From Oscarella lobularis (Eukaryota; Porifera; Homoscleromorpha; Homosclerophorida; Oscarellidae), in NCBI RefSeq assembly GCF_947507565.1, contig NC_089191.1, forward strand, positions 1,922,001 to 1,986,000: 64,000 nucleotides of DNA. The letters are read 5' to 3'. This document shows positions 53,803 through 63,900 of the stretch, piece after piece. How positions within the stretch are numbered: position 1 is the stretch's first letter; each line of letters begins with the position of its first letter. The notes beneath the pieces are model-generated. The model worked only from the letters and a program-made list of their open reading frames with translations. It did not search any database and was not told the origin of the DNA. Position numbers and translations under genes: made by a program.

Positions 53803-55021
53803 CCTGTTTTTTTTTCACGTTCACGTCATTCCAATTCTTAATCCATTTCATCAATTTCTTCACGTTGCTTTTGTCTCCTTGCTGTCCAATGATCTCTTTC
53901 GTTGACTTGGGTTTGTATTGGTCATAGAACGGAACCGTGGTCACCGGATAAAACCACGTCTCCTCTAAAAGACGGCGATTCTTCCTCTATTTTTTCCTTC
54001 CTTGGTTTCTTTGGAAAAGGACACATCTTTGAATATATAGATCGTTTCGAAGGCAAAGACGAAACGAACGCCAGAAACTCGTCTTCGAATAACGTCTTGA
54101 TCTTAAACTTTTCAACCTGCCACAGTTTTACGTCATACATTATCGATTCTATTCATCAACGTATTACATTTTCAATCTTCTTTGGACCAGCGTCTCTTCC
54201 CATGACGCAATAGCTCGTTCTCTTCCCGACTTGCCCCGAAATTTTACCGCCGTACTTCTTAATGTAGTCCAAAATTTCTGCGCGTTCAAAAGACTCCAGC
54301 ACGCCCGTTACAACGAAGGACAACCCTCAAGACAATTCTCACCTAGGGCCAAAACATTCTTTTAGGAATGACAGGGGGTGACCAAAACTACTAAAGGTAA
54401 AGCCTCTAGACGTATTATTCATACTAAAGAGATCTTGACCAAGAGGCCAAAAGCAAAAGAAGAACAGCTTACATGGGACAAACACGGCCCCACCTATACT
54501 TTTACTGATATAATATTTTTAAAGCCTTACTTCTGGAAGTAGTTTGCTTCCCAAATGAGTTGGCCCATCGCAATTCATAAAGGCTCTGTACGTGGCTTTT
54601 GATGTCGGTGTCGATTTCGATTGCTGTCACTTCGATATAAGATTTTGGCTTCTTTGCGGTTGCTTTTGATGACGATGACGTCACTTGTCTTTCGTCCTCG
54701 TCATCTAGATGAAATCCATATATGTTAATCGACAGGAAATAGTGCAAATTATCACCTAAAATTTTTCCTGCTTTTTCGTGGTCACAAAATCTTCCTCGTC
54801 GGAATCCGACTTAAAATTTTGCGCTCAAAAGCGTTTTCGTTCAATATACGTACCAAAATAGCGGGTCGCTTCTTTCTCGAATCTTTCGCCTGCCACTGGA
54901 CGGCTTTACCGATCGCTGACGAGGCCGAAGTTGCCCCGGGACTTTGCTGAAAGTACGATCGAAATGTCTTAGAGGACGAGAGAGTCAAAATTCGCTTCGG
55001 AAAGTGGCGATAACTCACCAT
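53803..55021 (-). pseudogene. RFC1: Replication factor C subunit 1, damaged 5' part
   Basis: Minus strand. ATG 55021 is followed at once by a GTGAGT donor; the next exon (54854-54967) reads FRSYFQQSPGATSASSAIGK. Acidic SDSDEEDF and DDEDERQVTSSSSK pieces follow. Then a BRCT domain, SFVVTGVLESFERAEIL and DYIKKYGGKISGQVGKRTSY with CVMGRDAGPK (about 54330-54190), and its end FKIKTLFEDEFLAFVSSLPS. Then YDQYKPKSTKEIIGQQGDKS, the hallmark just before the RFC1 AAA+ domain, ends at a GTAACG donor at 53803. No AAA+ exons follow. A TAG stop in the acidic exon and an unresolved frame change before the YDQYKP exon suggest decay. If intact, it would load PCNA in the nucleus. Confidence 0.65.
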
Positions 55022-55457
55022 TTTTCTTCACGAGTATACGGGTGCCGTCGAACAACAAACCCCGAATATGGTGGTATCTAAAGCCTGCCTAAACGCCTCG
55101 GGTACTTATGCTCGTACGTCCGACGTCCTTCGGAGAGCCTGTCTGAAACTCGCGAAAAGAAAAAACTCGGTCTTTTGCACAGAACGAGCTCTATACCTAC
55201 GGGACAAGTGTACGAATCCGCATTTCTCGTCGTCGCAATATTTGTCGTCTATAGCAATAGGTGCAGCGATATTCCAAGCAATCGAACGCCAAAGCGAAAT
55301 CCGCCGAGGCGATATAGCGGCAGATCGAGACGCAAGCTCGAATCCTAGCTCAGATCAACGACATCGCGGAACGATTCAACGTGAGCTTCGAAGTCCAGCA
55401 GAACATATAAGCGCTCGTGCAGCAGAATGTAACTGGGTGTACGGGGCCTCTCGCTTT
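55022..55457. other. Upstream of the RFC1-like copy, unknown ORF
   Basis: Plus-strand ORF 55068-55469 (about 133 codons; TSDVLRRACLKLAKRK) has no recognised domain and no partner exon. It may belong to a repeat at the contig edge. Confidence 0.3.
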
Positions 55458-55495
55458 TACGATACCTAATGCAATCGATTGCATTAGGTATCGTA
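55458..55495. repeat. Perfect 38-base palindrome next to the gap
   Basis: Perfect inverted repeat with no spacer, centred on ATCGAT (55476-55477). It lies 45 bases before the N run. Either a true foldback or an artefact of contig-end assembly. Confidence 0.9.
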
Positions 55496-55539
55496 CCAGT
55501 GGCGGATCTAGGATTCGAGCAAGGGGGGGTCCATGGGAG

Positions 55540-55739
55540 NNNNNNNNNNNNNNNNNNNNNNNNNNNNNNNNNNNNNNNNNNNNNNNNNNNNNNNNNNNNN
55601 NNNNNNNNNNNNNNNNNNNNNNNNNNNNNNNNNNNNNNNNNNNNNNNNNNNNNNNNNNNNNNNNNNNNNNNNNNNNNNNNNNNNNNNNNNNNNNNNNNNN
55701 NNNNNNNNNNNNNNNNNNNNNNNNNNNNNNNNNNNNNNN
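55540..55739. other. Assembly gap, 200 N
   Basis: Exactly 200 N, the placeholder size used for unsized scaffold joins. The true distance and any sequence inside, including the first exon of the P450 gene, are unknown. Confidence 1.
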
Positions 55740-57942
55740 AGAGGATTAGCAAAGGTTTGCACGGTCCCAAGTGGGTTCTGCCGTTTATCGGAACTCTGGC
55801 TCCCATCCTAAATCCCTATGAGTTCGTAGTCGCGGCTCCGCAGAGGGAAGAGCGCGACTTATGGTGGAGCTACTTCATGGGAAAGTTAGTCATCCGCGGG
55901 CGCGAGCCACAGGAAGAGACATTTTTATTCCAGGTTCATTCTCTTTACCAAGGACATCTCATTGGCTAAGCGCATCATTAAAGAACAGGGCACGACGTTC
56001 AGCGCGTTTGTGTCGTTCACATCAAAGCAACTCTTCGGGTCGAGAACCCTGACCTTCTTTCCGAAGGGAGACCACGATGTCCTTCGAAGAGCCCTCGGTC
56101 CCATCTTCACCCGGCGCGGCGTTCTCACTCTGCTGCCGGCCGTCGAAGGAAACATTCGGAAACACCTGCGTCTGTGGATTGACGAACGCGAAATCACTGT
56201 CGCTGCGAGGGCCACCGACTTGGTTTTCGATTTCGTAACGGAGGCCTTTTTAGGAAATCTGTCGCCAGCCCAGACGAAGTCGTGGAGATACAAGTACCAC
56301 CTTGTCTCCAAGGCGATTACAGCAGCGCCTGTGAACTTTCCTGGGACTACCTACTGGCGTGGCGCTAAAGCGCGCCAGTCCCTCACGCAGGACATGAAGC
56401 CAATCGTCGAGCTGGCAATAAAGCGCGCCGATGACGGACAAGAACCCACCACCATCATTGAGCACTGGGCTAAGGCGCTGATCGAGTCGAAGAAGGAGAG
56501 ACTCGAAGACGCAGACATTCGGCAAGTAATCGAAGACAACCTAGTCGCTTTTCTCTTCGCCGGTCAGGACACGTCGGCGTCGGCAATATCATCTATGTTT
56601 GCCCGGTTGAGCGCGAATCCGGACGTATTGGAGAAAGTGCGCGCCGAACAGACGCGGGTTCGACCGCAGCGCGACGAGCCCATCACAGCTGACGCCGTTA
56701 ATCAAATGAAGTACACGTGCCAGGTACGTTGACTAGCAGTAGGAGTCGAATAATTGCTGCGACCCTGGCGGCGCTGTAGTACGCCATTAGGGTTACAAAA
56801 TAGATATCGACGTCAGCTTAGGTTAGAAGAGCAATTGCTCAGAAAGAGACGCCCAATATCGCTTTATTTTCTAAATAACTGGGGTAAACGGAAACTTGGT
56901 GTCAAGTCAAGTATACCTCCCGAGTAGTTTTTTCATGCAGGCCAACCTTCCTCGAGTGTAGTAGTACTAGTTGAGTTCTTAGCGTATTTTGCGCATTGAG
57001 AAAAACGCGCTGATTTTTGCGCACAAGTAAGACTGTCGGTCACTCGGTGCATGACTTCAGTTTCTCATTCACATTCATTTTGACATTCACACTTATTTTC
57101 GAATTATAATTCTATTCGTGAGCAGTTTGGTAGCGTCTAACCAAACCTTTAAAATTGTCCGCTTGCATCTTCCGTCTCAACGATTATTGTTTTGTCGTTT
57201 TCTCTCGGAAGTCTTTCGGAGAAATATTGCATGTTTTGGAATTGGTTTTGAGCATGCTTTCCCATGCCGTTGTCTCTCGTTTTCAACCACTCCTCGTGGA
57301 GTATTTCTCGTTGGAATCCATTTCTTTATTGGTATATTGGTATATGCACTTTGACGCAACGATAATTCAGTTGACGCGTTTAGTAAAAATTCACGAACGA
57401 AAAGCACATTTTATGTTTTTGAAACGAAATTGTCGCCTTTGCTCTCTTCGGTAGTGGAAAAATGCATAAATCTGTCTCAGAGCCAGAGAAGTCTCTTTGG
57501 TTGTCAGTGAAAATTTCTCTAGGTCGTTAAGGAGGTTCTGCGTCTGGATTCGCCTGCAGTAACAGCACCTGTGATTGCAGAGCGTGAATTCAAGATCAAA
57601 GGGTTGGTTTTTCCAAAGGGCACAGTCGTATTTCCCTTCTTTCTGCCCGCTCTACTCGACAAAGGCTTTGTCGAGCCACTCAAGTTCGATCCAAATCGAT
57701 TTGGGCTCGAGCGACGAGAGCACGCTTTGAACGCGGGAAACTATCTCACATTTGGAGTTGGACCGTATCGATGCCTTGGAAACAAGCTGATTGAAGTGGT
57801 ACTTACTCTTACAGCCGCTATTGCCGCCATGGGCGCCGAGTGGCGTCGTATTCCGACAGTTTTGGGAAATAAGATGACGTTGGATTCTACGAGAAGGCTA
57901 GCTGACGGGTGCGTGATTGCCATTCAAGCCAGGGAGGCGTGA
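55740..57942 (+). CDS. CYP710/CYP61-like cytochrome P450 (sterol C-22 desaturase type), 5' partial
   Basis: Visible exons: from the gap to 55884, 55934-56723 and 57523-57942, phases consistent. The first piece begins inside the proline-rich hinge (GLHGPKWVLPFIGTLAPILN); the start and membrane anchor are in the gap. Next, KFILFTKDISLAKRI; I-helix FLFAGQDTSASA (oxygen-binding A-G-x-D-T); K-helix VVKEVLRL (ExxR); FDPNRF; haem loop FGVGPYRCLGNKL with the Cys ligand. The GKFILF segment and the C-terminal pattern resemble CYP710/CYP61 sterol 22-desaturases (family knowledge), so a role in making delta-22 sterols in the ER is likely but not proven. The intron 56724-57522 (about 800 bases) is unusually long here. 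No lesions seen. Confidence 0.8.
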
Positions 57943-58674
57943 AGGAATTGACTTCATAAATGATTATGTCCGTTTGTGCTGCGCCTTTCCGATTTTTTAG
58001 TTTGTTAGTTTGAAATTGCATGATACCCGTCACCCTAAAACTAGCTGATGCATGCCCTATTTGTGAGATCTGTTTGAAACTTGACCTCTTTCTACCGCCG
58101 CAATTATTACCACGGCTATAATTTTATCGATTCGTCGATAACGGCTATTTGAGCATTCACAAAGCTTATCGCAGATGAAAACTGAACATCGGCGAGGCTT
58201 CTTTTGAGGGTTCAGTATTAATAGGGCCCCGGGATTATTACCTCCAGCCACATAAAGTACGACCTCTTACTTCTTCATAGGTCACAGGAGAAATGATCTT
58301 GACTAACGACGAAGGAGAAATGAGCCTCAAAAGAGAAACTGATAAACTCGGCTTCTGAGACATGACTGAGACGCGTAGATTACCTTCTCTAAACAAAGAC
58401 CTTTGCGACGCCTTCTAACGCTATAATCAACTGTCCTCTGCGAGCCTTACCTTACGCTTGGCAAGAGAGAAACCTAAAATAGGACGCCAACTATGTTACT
58501 AGGTCATTAGGCGCAAAAGCGTGACCATGTTCCTCCAGGTAGAACATTTCTCCATACTCTCAACGGAACTTGCCCAGGCATAATAACATGACATATGCCC
58601 TTTCTATATAAAAGAGAGATGAGTGCAATTATCTGACAATAAACTAGTCATACTTTGCGTTTAACGACGCGTTG
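57943..58674. other. Intergenic with diverged R1 piece
   Basis: 58180-58500 follows R1 word order (GGCGAGGC, AGGGCCCCGGGA, GAGCCTTACCTTACGC) and is closest to the copy at 33086-33570. No gene. Confidence 0.5.
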
Positions 58675-58830
58675 ACATTTGCACCTTGACGGACAGGCCA
58701 TTCAACGCCAAAAATATTTCCCATTTGCACGCCCAGTGCACTATAGGTGGAGTCGGAAAGTCGCATTTGACCAAAAAACTGGCGAAGACTATCAGCGCGT
58801 TTTTCAATATTTGACGAGGCATCGCCGTAG
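58675..58830 (+). pseudogene. NB-ARC/STAND P-loop fragment
   Basis: Open plus-strand frame of about 50 codons with a P-loop, CTIGGVGKSHLTKKLAKTI, resembling FICGIGGVGKTHLA of the NLR-like gene at 7427. It ends at TGA near 58822. No other NB-ARC exons lie nearby, and R1 copy b starts about 110 bases downstream. Confidence 0.45.
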
Positions 58831-58945
58831 AGAAAACCTCGATTCCTTTTCTTTTCATCGTCAGAGTCGAGTCAAAACTAATCTCAAGTAATTGGCATTC
58901 TTTTACAGTTCTGCAGCGTCGAAGATCCATCTTCGTCTATTTAAT

Positions 58946-59664
58946 TCAGCCACATGACTAATGAACGTCTCCATGACCACAAAAAGAAACGAGGTGAGGC
59001 CCCCTTTGGGGATTCAGCATCTCTAAGGGCCACGGAACTTTCGGTCGCAGAGGCCGTTGCGAACATATTGCGCGCTCGCATAACTCCAGCCACATGGAGA
59101 CTAATCTTTTAGCTTTACTTGGCGCGACGGAGTTAAGAATTCGACTTGCGACGAACGAGAGACGGGCTTCGAAAGAGCGTCGGATAAATTCGTCTCTAGG
59201 GCGACGGGGAACCACTGAGACGCTTCCACCGCCATGTCAAAATGAAGGCCTTCCGTGTAATGTTAAACAGAATTATGAAGACGCGTCGTGACCATTGCGT
59301 TACGCTTCGCAATGCGAAAATTTGTTCGCGGGACCCCTAAGGGAGCCTCACCTTTTCGTAAAAGCGCCAGCGCCTAGTGAAACCGCTTTGTAAAACCTAT
59401 TCTCCTGACCGAAGCGCGTCTTGCGAAGAACTTCAGTCGAAAGGTTTGCTTTTCTTCGACTATTTCCCGGATAACGACGCGAAGTATAAATATGTATACA
59501 CATCCGTGCACGTGGAGCGTATCGGCTAATGAGATAAAGAACTCGTCTTCTGATCATTTTCTTCTGGTACCATGGGCTCATGCTGCTCATGGGTGAGCGA
59601 CCCTTTCTTCATTTGGCTCCATTCTTTTTTCTCCAGCGGTGCGAGCCCACCGTCCGTATGGAGG
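58946..59664 (+). repeat. Repeat family R1, copy b
   Basis: Nearly identical to 24-758. It continues without a break into inverted R2 sequence (59664-59785 is the reverse of 11332-11446), which suggests that R1 plus inverted R2 is one composite unit and that copy a is truncated. Confidence 0.85.
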
Positions 59665-59912
59665 CCTAAAACCTAAGTGGACGATACAGAACGAGCACGC
59701 TTTCACCGCTATCTCGTTTTAGGATCTTCGACACTAAGGAGCGATGACATCTGTCAGACATTGGATCTGCACGTGACTGGTAACTGCAGACGTACATCGA
59801 CACGTAATGACCCTTACCTCTAGTAGACGTACGTCTCCCTTGTATGTCTTCTCGATCCGCTTTCGCAGCCATGCACCTAGCCAAAGACATCTTGCTTATG
59901 ATGTCATTCGAC

Positions 59913-60320
59913 TTGTCAAATGAATTTTCATTCAACTACCTAAAATTATTATTACGCCAAGAAATGACGCAGAACGATGGAGATCGTTTTAGTTAAACGC
60001 CCTCCAGACCGTACAAAGCGTAAATATAACAATTTGTTGATCGTCACGGTGCTGAAAGAGAGCGCGATTTACACGACGAATGGGACGTTACGCACAATAC
60101 CAAACAGTCGAACAACCTTGAAACGTTAAAAACTTCACCTGCTCGTCCGCATCGCTCGCCGAGAAAAGACGACACCAAAAAACGAGGAAAAGTTTTTACT
60201 CATTTGACGCCTAACGCGCGCAATTCTCAAGGCTGGTTATGTATCACGTGGCGGCATGCTGCTCCATTACAATAAATGGACGAGCGAAGGAAAAGAATTC
60301 CGTTCTCTGCTCGTTGCACT
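59913..60320 (+). repeat. Partial R2 copy c
   Basis: Direct match to 10797-11240, with some deletions (ACGCCCTCCAGACCGTAC, CACGTGGCGGCATGC). Truncated where the 60355 repeat begins. Confidence 0.7.
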
Positions 60321-60354
60321 TCTTCGGTCGCATCTGCCGCTGCGTCGGCTAAAG

Positions 60355-60660
60355 AATCATCTTGGCCTGATTAGTTGTCGACAAAGTCACTTGTTCGCGA
60401 AGAATTGCTTCGTACAGTGATCGTTCGCGATTCCATACCGAATTGACGCTCGTTTGGATCCTATTCGACCTAAAAGACAGGGATAACGACTTGCAGCTCT
60501 TCAATGTCCAACGAAATGCCACAAAACGAAGGCGAGGTCTGGAACGAACCTCGAACGAATTCATGACGTCACATCCGACACCTGCTGAAAGGTGACGTCA
60601 CTAGTCGACTTATATTTTGGATAAGGCAAGCTCTAGGCGAATGAGCAATCGGACCTTTTC
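60355..60660. repeat. Inverted counterpart of 34640-35010
   Basis: See 34640-35010. It lies directly upstream of the BTB pseudogene and may represent its original promoter region. Confidence 0.65.
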
Positions 60661-60739
60661 ATATTGGAATAGCTCCTCGTGGGCTTAGCGTCATTATACG
60701 GGATCGCTCTCGAGCCACGTGGAGCGCCACGTGCTAAGC

Positions 60740-61400
60740 ATGGATTTCACCACGAGCTACGAACTGTAGTTCTCGACAACGGCGTCGAAATTCCCGCTCA
60801 TCGACTCGTGCTAGCTTCGGCGAGCGCCTATTTCCGCACAATGTTTAGAATCAATATGCACGAAAGCTCAAAAGAGCGAATTCACCTTCGCGACGTCGAT
60901 TCGGCGTCCATGGAGGCCCTCGTCGATTTCGCGTATACGGGAAAAATTTCATAACTTCCGGTAATGACGTCACGCTTTTCTGTACTGCTGATCGTCTGCT
61001 GTTTGAGAATGTCGTCGACTATTGCTGCACGGGGTTGGCTAAGCACGTGAATAAATCGAATTGTCTTACATGGATGACGTTCGCTTATGAGCACAATTGC
61101 GAGAAGTTGCGATCAGTTGCTCTTCGACTTGCAGCTGTTCATATCGTTGATTTGGTGAAGACGGATGAATTTCGATGTCTTTCGTTGGAAATCGTCTCTC
61201 AATTATTAGCCTCGGATGAATTGGCTGTGAGTCGAGAGGAAGACGTGTGGGACGTCGTCATGCAGTGGATTGAATACGACGAGGAAAATCGGAAATCACG
61301 TTTTGAAGAACTTTCAAGGGTCGTTCGATTTCCTCTCATTGCAGAACGGGAATTTGTTCTATCACATCCAGACAGAGATCTCGTCTCATGCAGGGAAAAC
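60740..61400 (+). pseudogene. BTB-BACK (KLHL-type) gene, frameshifted
   Basis: BTB part: VVLDNGVEIPAHRLVLASAS, AYFRTMFRINM, RIHLRDVDSASMEALVDFAY and TGKIS. The frame then needs one extra base near 60950 to continue as SGNDVTLFCTADRLLFENVV. The BACK domain follows in that second frame: NCLTWMTFAYEHNCEKLRS, FRCLSLEIVSQLLASDEL, EEDVWDVVMQWIEYDEENRK and VRFPLIAEREF. The N-terminal helix of the BTB domain and all kelch repeats are absent. KLHL proteins are substrate receptors for CUL3 ubiquitin ligases (family knowledge). The single-base shift could be a base-call error, but the truncation is real. Confidence 0.75.
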
Positions 61401-61546
61401 GACTTACCTTTTGAATGCACGATCATCGTCTTAACGCAGTGTCCGCGTATGAACCTAGCATGCCTCGCTTCAAAAGAAGAACACAACAAAAACTCGAGCC
61501 ACAGAACAACACGTACAAATAACATACACACAATGACATACATCGT

Positions 61547-62815
61547 TCACTTCAGGAGATTGAAAGGAGCCTGGTTATTCGATTTTGAATCATCATCATC
61601 GCATTTGTTGGCCTTTTTCAAGAAAGTGATGAGAGCTTGGTTGTGTAATTTGAAATTTCCAGTTGGAAGCTTTAGGAGGACATTTTCTTTGAGCAGCTCT
61701 GAAACGACGCCGACCTGAACATCGCCTAAATCGATTCCCCTCTCCGGCGCATTCACCAAAGCCGAAACAAGATTCCACTTGCTTTCGATAGCCTTCGCCT
61801 CCTTCTTCTCCCAATGAGACGTCGCATCAGTATCAGGCGGTGGCTTTCTCTTAATGCCACACTTCTCAAGTCTCTGCCCGGCGTACGTAAGAAGAAAGTC
61901 CTTGTAAATATCTTCCCTCGAACGCTCCTCCGTAAACGAACTACATAGACCAGCCAATCGCCTCATCAAGAGAAGACGGTTGCCCGTAAGCTCGGCATGA
62001 GCACTACGAGCATCGCATTTCGTACCCTTCAGTTTCCTCTCTAAGAAATCTTTCGCCTTCTCCTCACTAACATCTTCAGCGTGCAACACCACCATTCTCG
62101 ACGCCGAAGAGTTCTTCTTCATAATGTCAAGAGCAGATCCACTAGCGTCGAGAAATATCATTCGGATGTGTCCACTGTCCGCCAGAACTTTTGCCAGATA
62201 TTGGAGTTGATCCAACTCGTATGGGACCAGGTTGTTCACTGAATCAATGACGAGAGTCAAAACTCTACCATCTCCCAACTCCGTTCGAAGGTCAGCTAGC
62301 TTCTCTCCCAAAACAACAATAGGAGTCTTCCTCTCAACGTAAGAACACCAATCGTCTAGAGTCATCTCCCCGGCGACAAATTGCGCAAGACCGCTATTCT
62401 TGATTCGATTGATCAAAGATTTGCGATTCAAGCCGAAAGCTCTTGCAATGGCAAAAGCAATTGGTACCTTCTCCCTTGCGACGATCATGTGAACGCCACG
62501 AACGCCTTCCTTCTTCAGTTCCATCACGGCGTCGTGCATGAGCGTCGATTTTCCACAGCCATACGGTCCAGCAATCATGTAGTAGAAACCGTCCGGTTTT
62601 CTCTTGAGAAATTCTTTAAGCCTCTCCCTTTCTGAATCTCGATCGACGTAGTCCTCCGCTCTAAGGAACTTTGGCTCAGGAAAGGTAGAGCTGCATGACT
62701 TGAGAATCTTTCGACGCTTGTAACGCGATCGTAGATCATTGTATACGAAGACAGAAGCTATTGCCATGATACCTATGCCATATATCCCTGTGGCAAAGGA
62801 CATCAAGCCCTTCAT
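61547..62815 (-). CDS. Membrane-anchored STAND/AAA-type P-loop ATPase
   Basis: 422 residues from ATG 62815; the frame is open upstream to an ATG at 62971, but a CAG acceptor just above 62815 suggests that this is UTR. A single hydrophobic helix (GIYGIGIMAIASVFVY) near residues 9-24 is followed by a basic stop-transfer stretch (RSRYKRRK). Then a typical STAND entry (YVDRDSERERLKEFLKRK), P-loop GPYGCGKSTLMHD, Walker B LTLVIDSVNN, a sensor-like MIFLDASGSA and a C-terminal winged-helix-like segment (ALVNAPERGIDLGDVQVGVV). It is probably an ATP-driven switch or chaperone-like protein at an internal membrane; the side and organelle are unknown. No damage is seen, and its 3' end approaches the BTB pseudogene's 3' end (convergent). 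Similar one-exon ATPases are known from fungi and protists, so its origin is open. Confidence 0.7.
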   Translation of the reverse strand: MKGLMSFATGIYGIGIMAIASVFVYNDLRSRYKRRKILKSCSSTFPEPKFLRAEDYVDRDSERERLKEFLKRKPDGFYYMIAGPYGCGKSTLMHDAVMELKKEGVRGVHMIVAREKVPIAFAIARAFGLNRKSLINRIKNSGLAQFVAGEMTLDDWCSYVERKTPIVVLGEKLADLRTELGDGRVLTLVIDSVNNLVPYELDQLQYLAKVLADSGHIRMIFLDASGSALDIMKKNSSASRMVVLHAEDVSEEKAKDFLERKLKGTKCDARSAHAELTGNRLLLMRRLAGLCSSFTEERSREDIYKDFLLTYAGQRLEKCGIKRKPPPDTDATSHWEKKEAKAIESKWNLVSALVNAPERGIDLGDVQVGVVSELLKENVLLKLPTGNFKLHNQALITFLKKANKCDDDDSKSNNQAPFNLLK

Positions 62816-62971
62816 CAACGATCGTTCTTTCTTGCTTTCCTGTGAAACGCAGTGAGAAGGGTCAATAAAAAGACGGAGCACAATACATACAGTACAAAAG
62901 AAAGACGATGGTGGTCTCTGGTTGAGAGTGGGTCGCCAAGCGACCCTACCGAAACTATAATTAACATACAA

Positions 62972-63500
62972 ATCTACAAATTTAATTGTCTCTAATAAAT
63001 CACTTACCGTGCAGACGATTGCATCATCAATTGAAATGCTTTTGATAAAGGCATCCCAAATTTTTGTCTAGATCACCTATATGCAAGCAGGACGTCAAAA
63101 AGAGATACACGCTTCGTCCATATATTTGGTTTAATTAAGGAGAAACGCTCGATGCAGAACGCAATCTGATTCAGGCTGGAGCGACGACTTTTAGAGTACT
63201 AAACATGTAATCGAACCTTTCTCAGATTGGAATCGATCGACGATTGGCTTCTTTGAGGCAAGGGTGACTCAAATCTGCTAAACGATAAAAGAGGGCCCCA
63301 ATCAGAAAGGACAGCTAGATGATGCTCAAACACTAAAAGATAACGACTAAATTGATAAGTACCTAGCTGATTGCTTAGCTCGACAGATCGAAAGAAATCG
63401 AGTGACTCGTGGCCTGCGCGTCTTTATACGGGATAGCTCACGCAAGTACATGCAGTCACGTGAAGCACCAAGCTCTGATGCACTCTGAGCACATGGATTC
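62972..63500. other. Intergenic, no gene seen
   Basis: Between the ATPase and the second BTB copy. Bases 63409-63500 resemble the leader of the 60 kb BTB copy (ATACGGGAT.GCTC). No RNA gene was recognised. Confidence 0.4.
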
Positions 63501-63504
63501 TTCC

Positions 63505-63900
63505 GCGAGGCCAATCACTTACGAGCTACCCTTTTCTAAGGCGGAACGATCGTCCGAATTGCTGCGTGTTGCTCAAATTCATCGTTTGGCGAAGATATTC
63601 ATCGACGTCGTCTTCGTTCTCGACGACGGCGTCGAAATTCCCGCTCATCGACTCGTGCTCGCTTCGGCGAGCGCCTATTTCCGTACAATGTTTACAATCA
63701 ATATGCAAGCGCATTCACCTTCGCGCCGTCGTCGATTCAGCCTTCGTGGAGGCCCTCGTCGATTTCGCGTATACGAAAAAATTTCCATCACTTCTGGCAA
63801 TATGACGTCACAAATTTCTGTACTGCTGATCGTCTTCTGTTTGAGGATGTTGTCGACTTTTGCTGCAAGGAGTTTGTTAAAAGCAATTTTGATCGAGATT
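63505..63900 (+). pseudogene. BTB (KLHL-type) gene copy with several frame breaks
   Basis: Starts with a more complete BTB entry than the 60 kb copy: YELPFSKAERSSELL, AKIFIDVVFVLDDGVEIPA, HRLVLASASAYFRTMFTIN. The frame changes after INMQ, reads RIHLRAVVDSAFVEALVDFA (one codon extra), and changes again around YTKKF. An extra AT near 63802 blocks the join to FCTADRLLFEDVVDFCCKEF. The window ends soon after, so later exons cannot be judged. Confidence 0.7.
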
